The notes beneath the pieces were generated by a model, which was not told the DNA's origin, did not search any database, and saw only the letters and a list, made by a program, of their open reading frames with translations. This document shows positions 8,483 to 16,408 of a stretch of DNA of 64,000 bases, piece by piece. Both the position numbers and the translations under genes were made by a program. Each line of letters begins with the position of its first letter. Within the stretch, counting starts at the first letter, position 1. Origin of the DNA: Candidatus Thiodictyon syntrophicum (lineage in GTDB: Bacteria > Pseudomonadota > Gammaproteobacteria > Chromatiales > Chromatiaceae); the NCBI RefSeq assembly GCF_002813775.1, contig NZ_CP020370.1, forward strand, positions 6,473,501-6,537,500, given 5' to 3'.

Positions 8483-8661
8483 CCGCCCACGCCGCCGACC
8501 GCCGGCCCCTGGCGGGCGATCGGGACCGGGGCCCCACCGTAATAGACGTTGATCTGATACGCGAGGGTCACGGACATGCCGAGGGTCACGACGATCAATA
8601 GGAGCGAGAACAGATCGGGTTTCCGCCGGCTGCGTTTGTAGGTCATGGACGTACCGAACAT
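8479..8661 (-). CDS. Small single-pass membrane protein, unknown
   Basis: This is a 60-residue frame starting at ATG (complement 8659-8661). A basic N-terminus (YKRSRRKPD) is followed by one hydrophobic segment (LFSLLLIVVTLGMSVTLAYQ) and a Gly/Pro-rich tail, suggesting an N-in membrane peptide. Its stop overlaps the GTG of the dehydrogenase, which supports a real co-translated gene. No clear Shine-Dalgarno is visible; an inner ATG at 8646 is an alternative. No family is recognised. Confidence 0.5.
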   Translation of the reverse strand: MFGTSMTYKRSRRKPDLFSLLLIVVTLGMSVTLAYQINVYYGGAPVPIARQGPAVGGVGG

Positions 8662-9050
8662 CACGTCGATTGAAGATTAAGAAAAGAGTTTACAACGCAA
8701 AGACACTGTGGATCGGGAAACCGACTGAAGTGCCCTGAATCACCGCCGTTTCCCGGGACCGCGTGCCCGCGGCGGCTATTATCACGCGTTCCTTGGCGCT
8801 TGTCTGCTTGCATTCGCGCACCTTGGCGCCTGCCGGGCCGCCGCGGCATTTCACCGGCCCCCGCTCCGTCCCCGGGGCGGTTCGGCTTCCTGGGAGCGCC
8901 CCCGGTAGGGTACTCTTAGGGGCCTGGCAGACGGGCATCCGCCCGCCGTCCGTGCCGTGCGGCCCCGGCCTCTGCCGCCGGCCGTCCCGGTGCGGCGCTC
9001 AGTCACCCGTCGCCGGCGCTCCCGCCGGCACCACCCCGATGGAGGTCCAA
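8662..9050. other. Divergent intergenic region before apaG
   Basis: This region of about 390 bases separates the leftward small membrane gene from apaG. Its left part is AT-richer than its surroundings and should hold the leftward promoter. The rest is GC-rich with no supported gene. A GGAGG at 9041-9045 serves apaG. Confidence 0.45.
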
Positions 9051-9425
9051 GTGCAGCGTCATTCGATCAAGGTCTTGGCCCGCAGTCAGTTTCAGCCGGA
9101 ACAGTCGGCCCCCGTGGAGGGGCGCTATGCCTTCTCCTACACCATCACCATCGAAAACGACGGCAGCGAGCCGGCCCGTCTGCTCGACCGCCATTGGATC
9201 ATCACCGACGCCGACGGCAAGGTGCAGGAGGTCCGCGGTGAGGGCGTGGTCGGCGAGCAGCCTCACCTGAAGCCCGGCGAGCGCTTCCGCTACAGCAGCG
9301 GGACCATCCTGCCCACGCCGGTCGGGTGCATGCACGGCAGCTACGGCATGGTCGGCGACGACGGGACCCGGTTCGACGCCGAGATCCCGGCCTTCTCGCT
9401 CGCCTCCCTCGCCCGGCTCCACTGA
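9051..9425 (+). CDS. apaG: ApaG domain protein
   Basis: ApaG is a small protein with a fibronectin-III-like fold, conserved next to apaH and implicated in stress and magnesium/cobalt phenotypes; its biochemical role is unsettled. Conserved blocks are YAFSYTITIEN, LLDRHWIITDADG, VRGEGVVGEQP, the GxGxxG segment and FRYSSGTILPTPVGCMHGSY. The start is taken as GTG at 9051 because GGAGG sits five bases upstream. That gives 124 residues, against about 125 in E. coli. An ATG at 9039 would add four residues but has no ribosome site. Confidence 0.92.
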   Translation: MQRHSIKVLARSQFQPEQSAPVEGRYAFSYTITIENDGSEPARLLDRHWIITDADGKVQEVRGEGVVGEQPHLKPGERFRYSSGTILPTPVGCMHGSYGMVGDDGTRFDAEIPAFSLASLARLH

Positions 9426-9474
9426 CCGGCGCGCCCGGGCCAGGCCAGCCGGCACCGTCGTCGCCGCAGAACCT

Positions 9475-10320
9475 ATGCCGACCTACGCCATCGGAGACAT
9501 TCAAGGCTGCGAGTTGGAGTTGCAGCGGCTGCTTGAGCGCCTGAAATTCGACCCCGCCGCCGACCGCCTCTGGTTCACCGGCGACCTGGTCAACCGGGGG
9601 CCCGGGTCCCTGGGTGTGCTGCGCCTGGTCCATTCCCTGGACGCCTGCGCGATCGTGGTCCTGGGCAACCATGACCTGCACCTGCTCGCCCTGGCCGCCG
9701 GCAACGAACGGCACGCCAGGAAGAGCACGCTCGATGAGGTCCTCAGTGCCCCGGACCGTGACGAACTGCTCCACTGGCTGCGCCACCGGCCGCTGTTACA
9801 TCACGACGCCGCCAAGGGTTACACCCTGATCCACGCCGGACTCGCGCCCCAATGGACCCTCGGCGTGGCCCAGACCCTGGCCCGCGAGTTGGAAGAAACC
9901 CTGCGGGGGGCACACTGGCAGGACTTTCTCCTCGCCATGTATGGCGACCAACCGGAGCGTTGGCGCCCGGACCTGACCGGCATCGAGCGGCTGCGCTTCA
10001 TCACCAATGCCCTGACACGACTGCGCTACTGCACCACCGACGGGGCCTTGGCCCTGAAGGAAAAGCGGCCCCTGGCAAGCGCCCCCAAGGGATTGGTGCC
10101 CTGGTTCCAGTGCCCGGGCCGCAAGAGTCGCGATGCGCGCATCATCTTCGGTCACTGGTCGGCCCTGGGCTACTGGGACCAGGACAATGTGTGGGGCATC
10201 GACAGCGGTTGTCTGTGGGGCGGCAACCTGACCGCCGTGCGGGTGCGCAAGTCCAAACCCATCGAACCCGTGCATCTGCCCTGTGAGGGTTATCTGACGC
10301 CGGGGGAGAGCGGGGACTGA
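9475..10320 (+). CDS. apaH: Symmetrical bis(5'-nucleosyl)-tetraphosphatase
   Basis: ApaH hydrolyses Ap4A to two ADP and can remove Np4 caps from RNA. The 281-residue protein has the metallophosphoesterase motifs in order: GDIQGC (7-12), GDLVNRGPGS (about 36-45), GNHD (about 64-67), HAG (about 120-122) and the C-terminal GHWSALG. The gene follows apaG by 49 bases, the usual arrangement in gammaproteobacteria, and is probably co-transcribed with it. Confidence 0.95.
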   Translation: MPTYAIGDIQGCELELQRLLERLKFDPAADRLWFTGDLVNRGPGSLGVLRLVHSLDACAIVVLGNHDLHLLALAAGNERHARKSTLDEVLSAPDRDELLHWLRHRPLLHHDAAKGYTLIHAGLAPQWTLGVAQTLARELEETLRGAHWQDFLLAMYGDQPERWRPDLTGIERLRFITNALTRLRYCTTDGALALKEKRPLASAPKGLVPWFQCPGRKSRDARIIFGHWSALGYWDQDNVWGIDSGCLWGGNLTAVRVRKSKPIEPVHLPCEGYLTPGESGD

Positions 10321-10353
10321 AGGCGCGCGCGGTATGCTCGGGCATCCTATCGC

Positions 10354-11109
10354 ATGGCATCCATCGAGGTCTTGAGCCTGCTGTTCCTGGTCGCCCTGCT
10401 GGCCGGGTTCGTGGACTCCATCGCCGGGGGCGGCGGTCTGATCAGCATCCCGGCCCTGCTGTGGGCGGGGCTGGGGCCGGTGGCGACGCTCGCCACCAAT
10501 AAGGCGCAGGCGGTCTTCGGCAGCGGCACCGCGGCGCTGAATTTCATCCACAAGGGGCAGGTCGACCTGCGGGCGGCGGCCCTGGCGGCGGCCTGCAGCT
10601 TCGGCGGCGCCGCACTCGGGGCGCTCCTGGTGCAGCGCCTGGACAGCGCCTTCCTCGGGCGCCTGATCCCGGTGTTCCTGATCGCCTTCGCCCTGTATTT
10701 CCTGCGCTCGCCGCGGGTGTCGGACCTGGACAGTCGGCGGCGCCTGGGGGCGGTCGCCTTCGCCCTGACCCTGGGTCTGGGCCTGGGCTTCTACGACGGC
10801 TTCTTCGGCCCCGGGGCCGGCACCTTCTTCGCCATGGGCTATGTGGCGCTCCAAGGGTACAACCTGCGGCGTGCCACCGCCCACAGCAAGCTCCTGAACT
10901 TCGCGAGCAACCTCGCGGCCCTGCTGGTCTTCCTGCCGGGCGGGCACATTGTCTGGCCGGTGGCGCTGGTGATGGCGGCCGGCCAGTTGCTGGGTGCCTG
11001 GCTGGGCTCCCACCTGGTCCTGCGTCACGGCAGCGCCCTGGTCCGACCGGTGCTGGTGGTCGTGTCGCTCGCGATCTCCGCCAAGCTCTTGTGGGGGCAG
11101 TTCGGTTAG
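10354..11109 (+). CDS. TSUP family (TauE/SafE, YfcA-like) membrane transporter
   Basis: This 251-residue protein has seven to eight hydrophobic segments and the family repeats FVDSIAGGGGLISIPAL (about 20-36) and YDGFFGPGAGTFFAMGYV (about 148-165). TSUP proteins export or import sulfite, sulfonates and other small anions. The YfcA-like subgroup has no settled substrate. It follows apaH by 33 bases and may share its transcript. Assignment to the family is firm, and the substrate is not. Confidence 0.88.
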   Translation: MASIEVLSLLFLVALLAGFVDSIAGGGGLISIPALLWAGLGPVATLATNKAQAVFGSGTAALNFIHKGQVDLRAAALAAACSFGGAALGALLVQRLDSAFLGRLIPVFLIAFALYFLRSPRVSDLDSRRRLGAVAFALTLGLGLGFYDGFFGPGAGTFFAMGYVALQGYNLRRATAHSKLLNFASNLAALLVFLPGGHIVWPVALVMAAGQLLGAWLGSHLVLRHGSALVRPVLVVVSLAISAKLLWGQFG

Positions 11110-11188
11110 GTCAGGATCGGAATTTGCCCTTCGCGATACTATTACACCCGGATGGAAATGCTCGGACCTTTGGCAAAAGCGTGTACCC

Positions 11189-11279
11189 GTAGGGTGCGCC
11201 GCGCGCACCGGGGCGCTGGCCCAGGCTCAAGACGTTTCGTTCAACCGCAGCGTTGGAAGGTGCGCACGGCGCACCCTAC
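11189..11279. repeat. REP-like inverted pair, GTAGGGTGCGC family
   Basis: A 21-bp unit at 11189-11209 (begins GTAGGGTGCGCC, ends GCGCACC) is inverted with one mismatch at 11259-11279. Each unit is itself nearly palindromic. The same family, with GTAGGGTCCGC, recurs at 41112-41161, 43800-43820 and 45142-45282. The remaining bases of the 11110-11379 gap hold no supported gene. Confidence 0.85.
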
Positions 11280-11379
11280 GCCACTGGTCTGACGACTTGC
11301 GCTGCGTAGAACTAGTCTGTCGCACGGCCGCGGGGGAAACCCGCCGGCCGCCCTATGCACCCTACCCGGAGTATCGCCG

Positions 11380-12090
11380 ATGTTTCGAGCCTTTCTTGGC
11401 GGCCTGACCACCGGGCGCCTGGCGCGCCTGCCGTTCCTCGGGTTCTGGCTGCTGCTCTGGGTCCTGTTCATGCTCTTCGGGTTGGGTCTCGCCTTCGGGA
11501 TCGGGTTGGCGGAACCCCTGATCTTCGATGACCTGGCGACCGCCCAGGGCTATCTGCTGGAACACATAGCCCCGGCCCTGCTCGTCGGCTTTGCGCTCTT
11601 CTGCCTGCTCTTCGTCTTTGCGCAGTTCAACCTGGCGGCCAAGCGCATCCGTGACATGGGCCTGCCCGGCTGGTCGGTGTTGCTGCTGATCGCCCTGGCG
11701 AGCGCCGGGCTCGGCTATGCCCTGCCCCCAAGCCTGGAACTGATGCGCCTGGAGAATCAGGTCAATGGGGCCTTCAACGGCATCCTGGTGCTGGCCCTGC
11801 TGTTCATTCCGGGCGGGTTCTTTGCCCGCCGCGACCGGCCCGCGCCGGCCGCGGTCCCGTCGCCGGGACCCGATCAGGCGGGTGACTCAGTCCACCACCG
11901 GGAAGGTCACGGCGAGGGACCAGGCGAAGGCGAGCCCGATCGCGATGGCCCCCACCAGCGGGTGACGGGTGCGGCGATAGACCCAGCCGCCGATCAGGCC
12001 GTAGAGCAGGAAGAAGGCCAGGATCGCCGGGATGATGATGATCAGAAAGAAGAGCTGGCTGAGATTCAGGGCCACCGCCCCCAGCAGTGA
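11380..12090 (+). CDS. DUF805-like membrane protein with overrunning C-terminus
   Basis: Residues 1-155 form a membrane protein with about four hydrophobic segments and the DUF805 hallmark AAKRIRDMGLPGWSVLLLI (about 87-105). After about residue 165 the sequence becomes charged and low-complexity because the frame continues 204 bases into the 3' end of the oppositely oriented hydrolase gene. Typical DUF805 proteins end near where that overlap begins, so the native stop was probably lost or a frameshift is present. The function of DUF805 proteins is unknown. Confidence 0.65.
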   Translation: MFRAFLGGLTTGRLARLPFLGFWLLLWVLFMLFGLGLAFGIGLAEPLIFDDLATAQGYLLEHIAPALLVGFALFCLLFVFAQFNLAAKRIRDMGLPGWSVLLLIALASAGLGYALPPSLELMRLENQVNGAFNGILVLALLFIPGGFFARRDRPAPAAVPSPGPDQAGDSVHHREGHGEGPGEGEPDRDGPHQRVTGAAIDPAADQAVEQEEGQDRRDDDDQKEELAEIQGHRPQQ

Positions 12091-13518
12091 GACCAGGAAC
12101 AGCGTCTTGGTCAGGATCGGCGCGGCCCAAGGCGACCCCTCCCCGTGGGTGAGCCAGCCGTCGGCGGCGAAATAGGCCAGGGTCCCCGGCAGGATGCCGA
12201 GCACGATCCAGAGGCGCCCGGCCCCGGGCATGAAGGCGGTGACATACTGGTCGAGCGGCAACGCGATGGCCAAGGTCAGGTAGGCGGACGCGGCCAGGGT
12301 GCCGACCACCAGGCCCGACCACAGGACCAGCCCCGGCGCCGGCGGCAACCCGGCGGGAGCGGCAGCGGCATCGTCACGCGTCGATGTGAACCAGATGCCC
12401 AGCAGGGTCAGCAGGCCATAGACCCCGAAGTGCAGGGCCAGATAGTCCCCGAGCAGGATCGGCAGGTAGTCGCTCGGCAGCACCCGCAGGATCAGCGGCG
12501 TGAGCACCGCGGGCGCGATGGCCGCCGGCAGCAGCCGCCGCCAACCCAGCCCCGCCCCCAGCGGCCGGGTGGCCGCGCGCGGCAGCAGCCTTGAGAGGGG
12601 CCAGGCCAGCGCCACGATGCCCAGGAAGAGCAGCCCGAGCGCGCCGCCGCGGGCGTCGATGAAGCCGCCGCCGCGGTGCCCCAGGGCCCGGTTAAGCCAG
12701 TCCAGCGCGGCGCCGAGGCCGCCCTGCCCATAGAGCACCCCGATGTGCTCGACCCCGGGGGCCAGCACCAGTTCCCGGGCACTGCCGTCGGCCAGGTCAC
12801 CATAGATGATGCCGGGCTGCACCGCGGCGGCGTCCGCGACCTGGGACCCGCTCGCCGCGGCGACGGCCTCGCGGCCCGCCTGGTGGAGCATCGCGGGCTC
12901 CAGTGCGCCGAAGACGAACAGGACATCGCGCGGCTCGGTCCGGGGGGCGCTCGCCGAGATGTACGGCGAGAGCAGGACCGAGGCGACCACCTGGTCGCGG
13001 TGGGCGGTGGCGTAGCGCAACAGTACGTCGCCGGCCATGGAGTGCCCGAGCAGCGCGAGGCGCCCGTCGGCCCCCGGCAGCCCCGTCGCGAACCCGACCA
13101 CCCGCTCGAGCGCCCCCAGCAGGACCCCGACCCGGCGCTCCTCGTCCTCCAGGCGGGCGACGAAGGGCGCCGGGTTGCGGCCATGACCCGGGAAGTCGAA
13201 GGTCACGGCGATATAGCCGTTGCGGGCCAGGGTCACCGCATAGGGCTGCATCAACTGCTGGGAACCCGCGAAACCGTGGGCAATGACGACGACCGGCGCC
13301 GAGGCGGATTCGGTCCCTGCCGTCGCCGGGCGATAGACGGTGACCGGGATCTGCCCGACCCGCAGCGTCTCGATCGCGAGTCCCGCCGTGGCCGAGTGCA
13401 GGCGCCAGAGTCCGGTGCCGATAGCGGCCAGGGCCAGGAGTGCGACCAGCAACGAGGCGATGCCGGCGACGCGCCCGAACCGGCCCGCCGCCGCGGCCTT
13501 GTCGATGGCTGCCGTCAT
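11887..13518 (-). CDS. Alpha/beta hydrolase fused to a polytopic membrane domain
   Basis: This 543-residue protein begins with a membrane anchor (about 20-42), followed by an extracytoplasmic alpha/beta-hydrolase. The hydrolase shows an oxyanion motif HGFAGS, the block DFPGHGRN, the nucleophile elbow GHSMAG and a candidate histidine in GVEHIGV. From about residue 290 it carries roughly seven further membrane segments. The layout suggests an envelope esterase or lipase-like enzyme; no substrate can be named. It starts with the ATGA overlap on the upstream SOUL gene, so the two are co-translated, and converges on the DUF805 gene. Confidence 0.75.
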   Translation of the reverse strand: MTAAIDKAAAAGRFGRVAGIASLLVALLALAAIGTGLWRLHSATAGLAIETLRVGQIPVTVYRPATAGTESASAPVVVIAHGFAGSQQLMQPYAVTLARNGYIAVTFDFPGHGRNPAPFVARLEDEERRVGVLLGALERVVGFATGLPGADGRLALLGHSMAGDVLLRYATAHRDQVVASVLLSPYISASAPRTEPRDVLFVFGALEPAMLHQAGREAVAAASGSQVADAAAVQPGIIYGDLADGSARELVLAPGVEHIGVLYGQGGLGAALDWLNRALGHRGGGFIDARGGALGLLFLGIVALAWPLSRLLPRAATRPLGAGLGWRRLLPAAIAPAVLTPLILRVLPSDYLPILLGDYLALHFGVYGLLTLLGIWFTSTRDDAAAAPAGLPPAPGLVLWSGLVVGTLAASAYLTLAIALPLDQYVTAFMPGAGRLWIVLGILPGTLAYFAADGWLTHGEGSPWAAPILTKTLFLVSLLGAVALNLSQLFFLIIIIPAILAFFLLYGLIGGWVYRRTRHPLVGAIAIGLAFAWSLAVTFPVVD

Positions 13519-14198
13519 GGTGCCACCCCCGTCACCGGCGCGGGCGCCGCCTTGGTGCCGACACCCTCGGTCAGGTCGATGAGGACCTCGTTACGCCGCA
13601 GGAAGCCTGGCGTGAAGGGGTCGTTGTAATAGGCGTAGACCGGCGCGGCGGCGGGGGTCAGCCCCCGGGCGGCCAGCCAGGCGCGCAGTTCGGCCTCCTT
13701 GCCCGCCATCAGTTCGTCCGTGGCCGACCCGCTGAAGCGGATGGCCGCGACCCGCCGGGGCGCAATCTCGCTCAGGCTCACGTCCGTCCCCGCCGGGGCG
13801 GGCAGCTTATCCAGGTCATAGCTGGCCGGCATGATGAAGCGCACCGCCCAGTCGCCGGCCGAGTCGCGCGACTGGGTCACCGGGACCGTCATCGCGATGG
13901 TTTCAGGTCGCTGCTGGGTCACCGGGGCCGTCATGCTGATCCGCTCGCCGGCGCGCTCCTTGGCGAAGATGTAGCGGGCGAGCGGACCGAACCCGGCGCT
14001 CAGTGCCTCCCGGCGGGGTCCGCCGCGGCGCACCTCCGCCACCACCAGGCGCGGGTAGTCGCGGACCTCGAAGGCGCCGTCGAGCGTAATCGACTCATAG
14101 GCCGGCTGCTCCACGTTCTGCACGACGAAGACGAACACCGCCATCCCCGCCACGGCGAGCAAGAGCAGAACACCAAGCACGATCAGGGTAATCTTCAT
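13515..14198 (-). CDS. SOUL/HBP family heme-binding-like protein
   Basis: This 227-residue protein has an N-terminal membrane segment (about 3-26) and a SOUL domain recognisable from EQPAYESITLDGAFEVRDYP, RISMTAPVTQ and RFIMPASYDLDKLP. The family binds heme or related hydrophobic ligands in eukaryotes; bacterial members are uncharacterised. The ATG (complement 14196-14198) is preceded by GAGG. The frame stays open to 14621, but that extension has no family similarity. It is the first gene of a two-gene operon with the membrane hydrolase. Confidence 0.85.
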   Translation of the reverse strand: MKITLIVLGVLLLLAVAGMAVFVFVVQNVEQPAYESITLDGAFEVRDYPRLVVAEVRRGGPRREALSAGFGPLARYIFAKERAGERISMTAPVTQQRPETIAMTVPVTQSRDSAGDWAVRFIMPASYDLDKLPAPAGTDVSLSEIAPRRVAAIRFSGSATDELMAGKEAELRAWLAARGLTPAAAPVYAYYNDPFTPGFLRRNEVLIDLTEGVGTKAAPAPVTGVAP

Positions 14199-14448
14199 CG
14201 GGGAGACCTCGGGGACAGGATTGGGGGGATGGCCCCGCGGCTTCGCGAGACCCTTACCCCGATCCTGGTATATGGGGGCCAGCGCCGACCTGTGCAAACC
14301 CGAGCTGACAGGTCCGGACCGCAGGTCAACGCGACCGCCCCGCGCCTTGTCGCCCGCCGCTATGCCCCAATGTTTTGGTAGGAAGTTCAAGTGCGGCGGC
14401 CCGCCCCCCCCGGCCGGCAACCCACCCATAGAAAACGAGGCACCCAAG

Positions 14449-14634
14449 ATGACCATCAACACCTCTGCCCTACTGACCGCCGGCCTGCTGGCGGGCCTGA
14501 TCCTGGCCGGTTCACTGATCCCGGCCCACGCCGGTGACGCCTGCGGCCAGGAGAACCAGGGGGCCCGCATCGGGTCCTTGGCGACGCACCAGGCCGCGGC
14601 CGCGCCCGGCGCGGCATTCACCGGCGATCACTGA
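14449..14634 (+). CDS. Small exported protein, unknown
   Basis: The frame encodes 61 residues starting at ATG 14449, with GAGG eight bases upstream. It opens with a clear signal peptide (about residues 1-28, ending SLIPAHA before GDACG) and leaves a mature peptide of about 33 residues with one cysteine. It lies 16 bases before the exported hydrolase gene and probably shares its transcript. No family is recognised. Confidence 0.55.
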   Translation: MTINTSALLTAGLLAGLILAGSLIPAHAGDACGQENQGARIGSLATHQAAAAPGAAFTGDH

Positions 14635-14650
14635 TCTTCCTGAGGTATCA

Positions 14651-16297
14651 ATGACCAGCCGCCCAAGGTCCGCGGTGCAGCAGCGTATCCGAGGCCCCGG
14701 CCGGCCGGGCCGGCAACGGATTGCGACGGCCGCGGTGGTGATCACCGCCACCTTGGCGCCCCCGTTTGGCGCCGCCGCACCCGCCGTGCCCGTGCCGGTG
14801 ATCGCCTGGCAACCCTGCGCCGCGCCCCTACCGCAGGGCTTTGATTGCGCGAGCGCCGTGGTGCCGATGGACTATGCGCAGCCGACCGGCGCGACCTTCC
14901 GCCTCGCCCTGATCAGGCACCAGGCGCAGGACCCGGGCAGCCGGATCGGCACCCTGTTCTGGAACCCCGGCGGCCCCTCCGATGCCGGCACCGCCTACCT
15001 GCCGATCGCCATCGATGGCTTTCCCGAGCAGGTCCGACGCCGCTTCGACATCGTCAGTTGGGACCCCCGCGGCATGGGGGGCGGCACTACCCCGGTGGTC
15101 CAGTGCTTCGACAGCGCCCAGGCGGAACGCGACTTCCTCGCCAAGACCTTCGGCGATCTCACGTCCATCCCGGTGTCCTCGCCGGAGTTGGCCCAGTCGA
15201 TCAACGCCCGGACCAGGCTCAACCAACGGTGCGTCCGCCGGGACGGCCGACTGATGGCGCACGTCTCCACCGCCGACAACGCACGCGACCTCGACCTGCT
15301 GCGCGCCGCGGTCGGCGAGGAGAAGATCAGCTATTACGGCACCTCCTACGGTACCTTCCTCGGGGCGACCTACATCAACATGTTTCCGCAGCGGGTCCGG
15401 GCGGCCGTCCTGGACGGCGCCGTCTCCCCCCGGGCCTGGGCCGGCAACGACCGCGACGCGCGAACCCTGACCACCTTCCTGCGGATCGGCTCGGACCACG
15501 GCGCCGCGGACACCGTGAAGGCCTTCATGCGCGAGTGCGGCCGGGTCGGCGCGGCCGGTTGCGCCTTTGCGGACCGCTCGCCCGCGGCGACCCGCGATAA
15601 ATGGAACAAGCTGCTGGCGCGCCTCGCCGCCCGCCCCGTGACGCTCGATGGTCAAAGCGTCGATGCCCGCTCGCTGCTCGCCTATGTCCAGGGCGCGCTC
15701 GACACCACGCGCCCGGTGCCCGGCTTTGAGCGTTTCCCCGGCTATGTCGCCGTCGCGCAATTCGTGCAGCGGGTCTGGACCGCCGCGCAAGGCCGCTCCG
15801 GCGCGAGCACCCAGCCGCCGGCCCCGGCCCCGGCACCCGCAACGCCCCCGACCGAGAGCACCTACACCACGAGCCTGGGCCGGCAGGCCGCCGTGGTCTG
15901 TGGGGAGAGCCCCAACCCCGCGACGCCGCCGGGGTACGCGAACGCGGCCCGGGCGTCCTACCGGCGCGCCGGACCCAACATCTGGCCATTCGCGGCCCTG
16001 TGCCGCGGCTGGTCGGTCACATCGGCCAACCGCTACCTGGGACCCTGGACCACCGCGACCCTGCCGGTCCTCGTGATCGGCAACACCTTCGACCCCGCCA
16101 CCCCCTACTCCAGCTCGCAACGCATGGCCGCCGAACTGGCCAACGGCTATCTGCTGAGCGTCGACGGCTTCGGGCACACGGTGCTGCTCAACCCCAACCG
16201 CTGTGCGCAGGAGCATATCGTGTCCTATCTGATCGACGGACTGGTCCCGCCCGTCGGCGCCCGGTGCGCGGCGGATGCTTCACCGTTCGCGCGGTAG
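14651..16297 (+). CDS. Exported alpha/beta hydrolase, TAP-like (S33-type aminopeptidase family)
   Basis: The ATG at 14651 is preceded by TGAGG at good spacing and gives 548 residues. An N-terminal signal (basic RIRGPGRPGRQR, then a hydrophobic stretch ending PFGAAAP) points to export. The catalytic domain has FWNPGGPSDAG, SWDPRGMGGG, the nucleophile elbow YGTSYGTFLG, acid NTFDPATPY and histidine GFGHTVLL. The C-terminal part is the TAP-like domain found in secreted tripeptidyl aminopeptidases and lipases of actinomycetes. A Pro/Ala-rich linker interrupts it around residues 389-406. The likely role is peptide or ester hydrolysis in the periplasm or medium. Confidence 0.82.
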   Translation: MTSRPRSAVQQRIRGPGRPGRQRIATAAVVITATLAPPFGAAAPAVPVPVIAWQPCAAPLPQGFDCASAVVPMDYAQPTGATFRLALIRHQAQDPGSRIGTLFWNPGGPSDAGTAYLPIAIDGFPEQVRRRFDIVSWDPRGMGGGTTPVVQCFDSAQAERDFLAKTFGDLTSIPVSSPELAQSINARTRLNQRCVRRDGRLMAHVSTADNARDLDLLRAAVGEEKISYYGTSYGTFLGATYINMFPQRVRAAVLDGAVSPRAWAGNDRDARTLTTFLRIGSDHGAADTVKAFMRECGRVGAAGCAFADRSPAATRDKWNKLLARLAARPVTLDGQSVDARSLLAYVQGALDTTRPVPGFERFPGYVAVAQFVQRVWTAAQGRSGASTQPPAPAPAPATPPTESTYTTSLGRQAAVVCGESPNPATPPGYANAARASYRRAGPNIWPFAALCRGWSVTSANRYLGPWTTATLPVLVIGNTFDPATPYSSSQRMAAELANGYLLSVDGFGHTVLLNPNRCAQEHIVSYLIDGLVPPVGARCAADASPFAR

Positions 16298-16408
16298 CGG
16301 TCAATCGGCGTCAGAGTATTCGCCGCGGCCAGGCTCGCAAGCGGCTGAAGCCTCTACCGAGCCGACTCACAGAATCGACCTTTGTTTTCCAAGCATGAGG
16401 GTTGTGAC

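Noticed and set aside
16298-16408. Sigma-54 promoter upstream of the dockerin gene
   Set aside because: No GG and GC pair at the required 12-bp distance with flanking consensus could be found.
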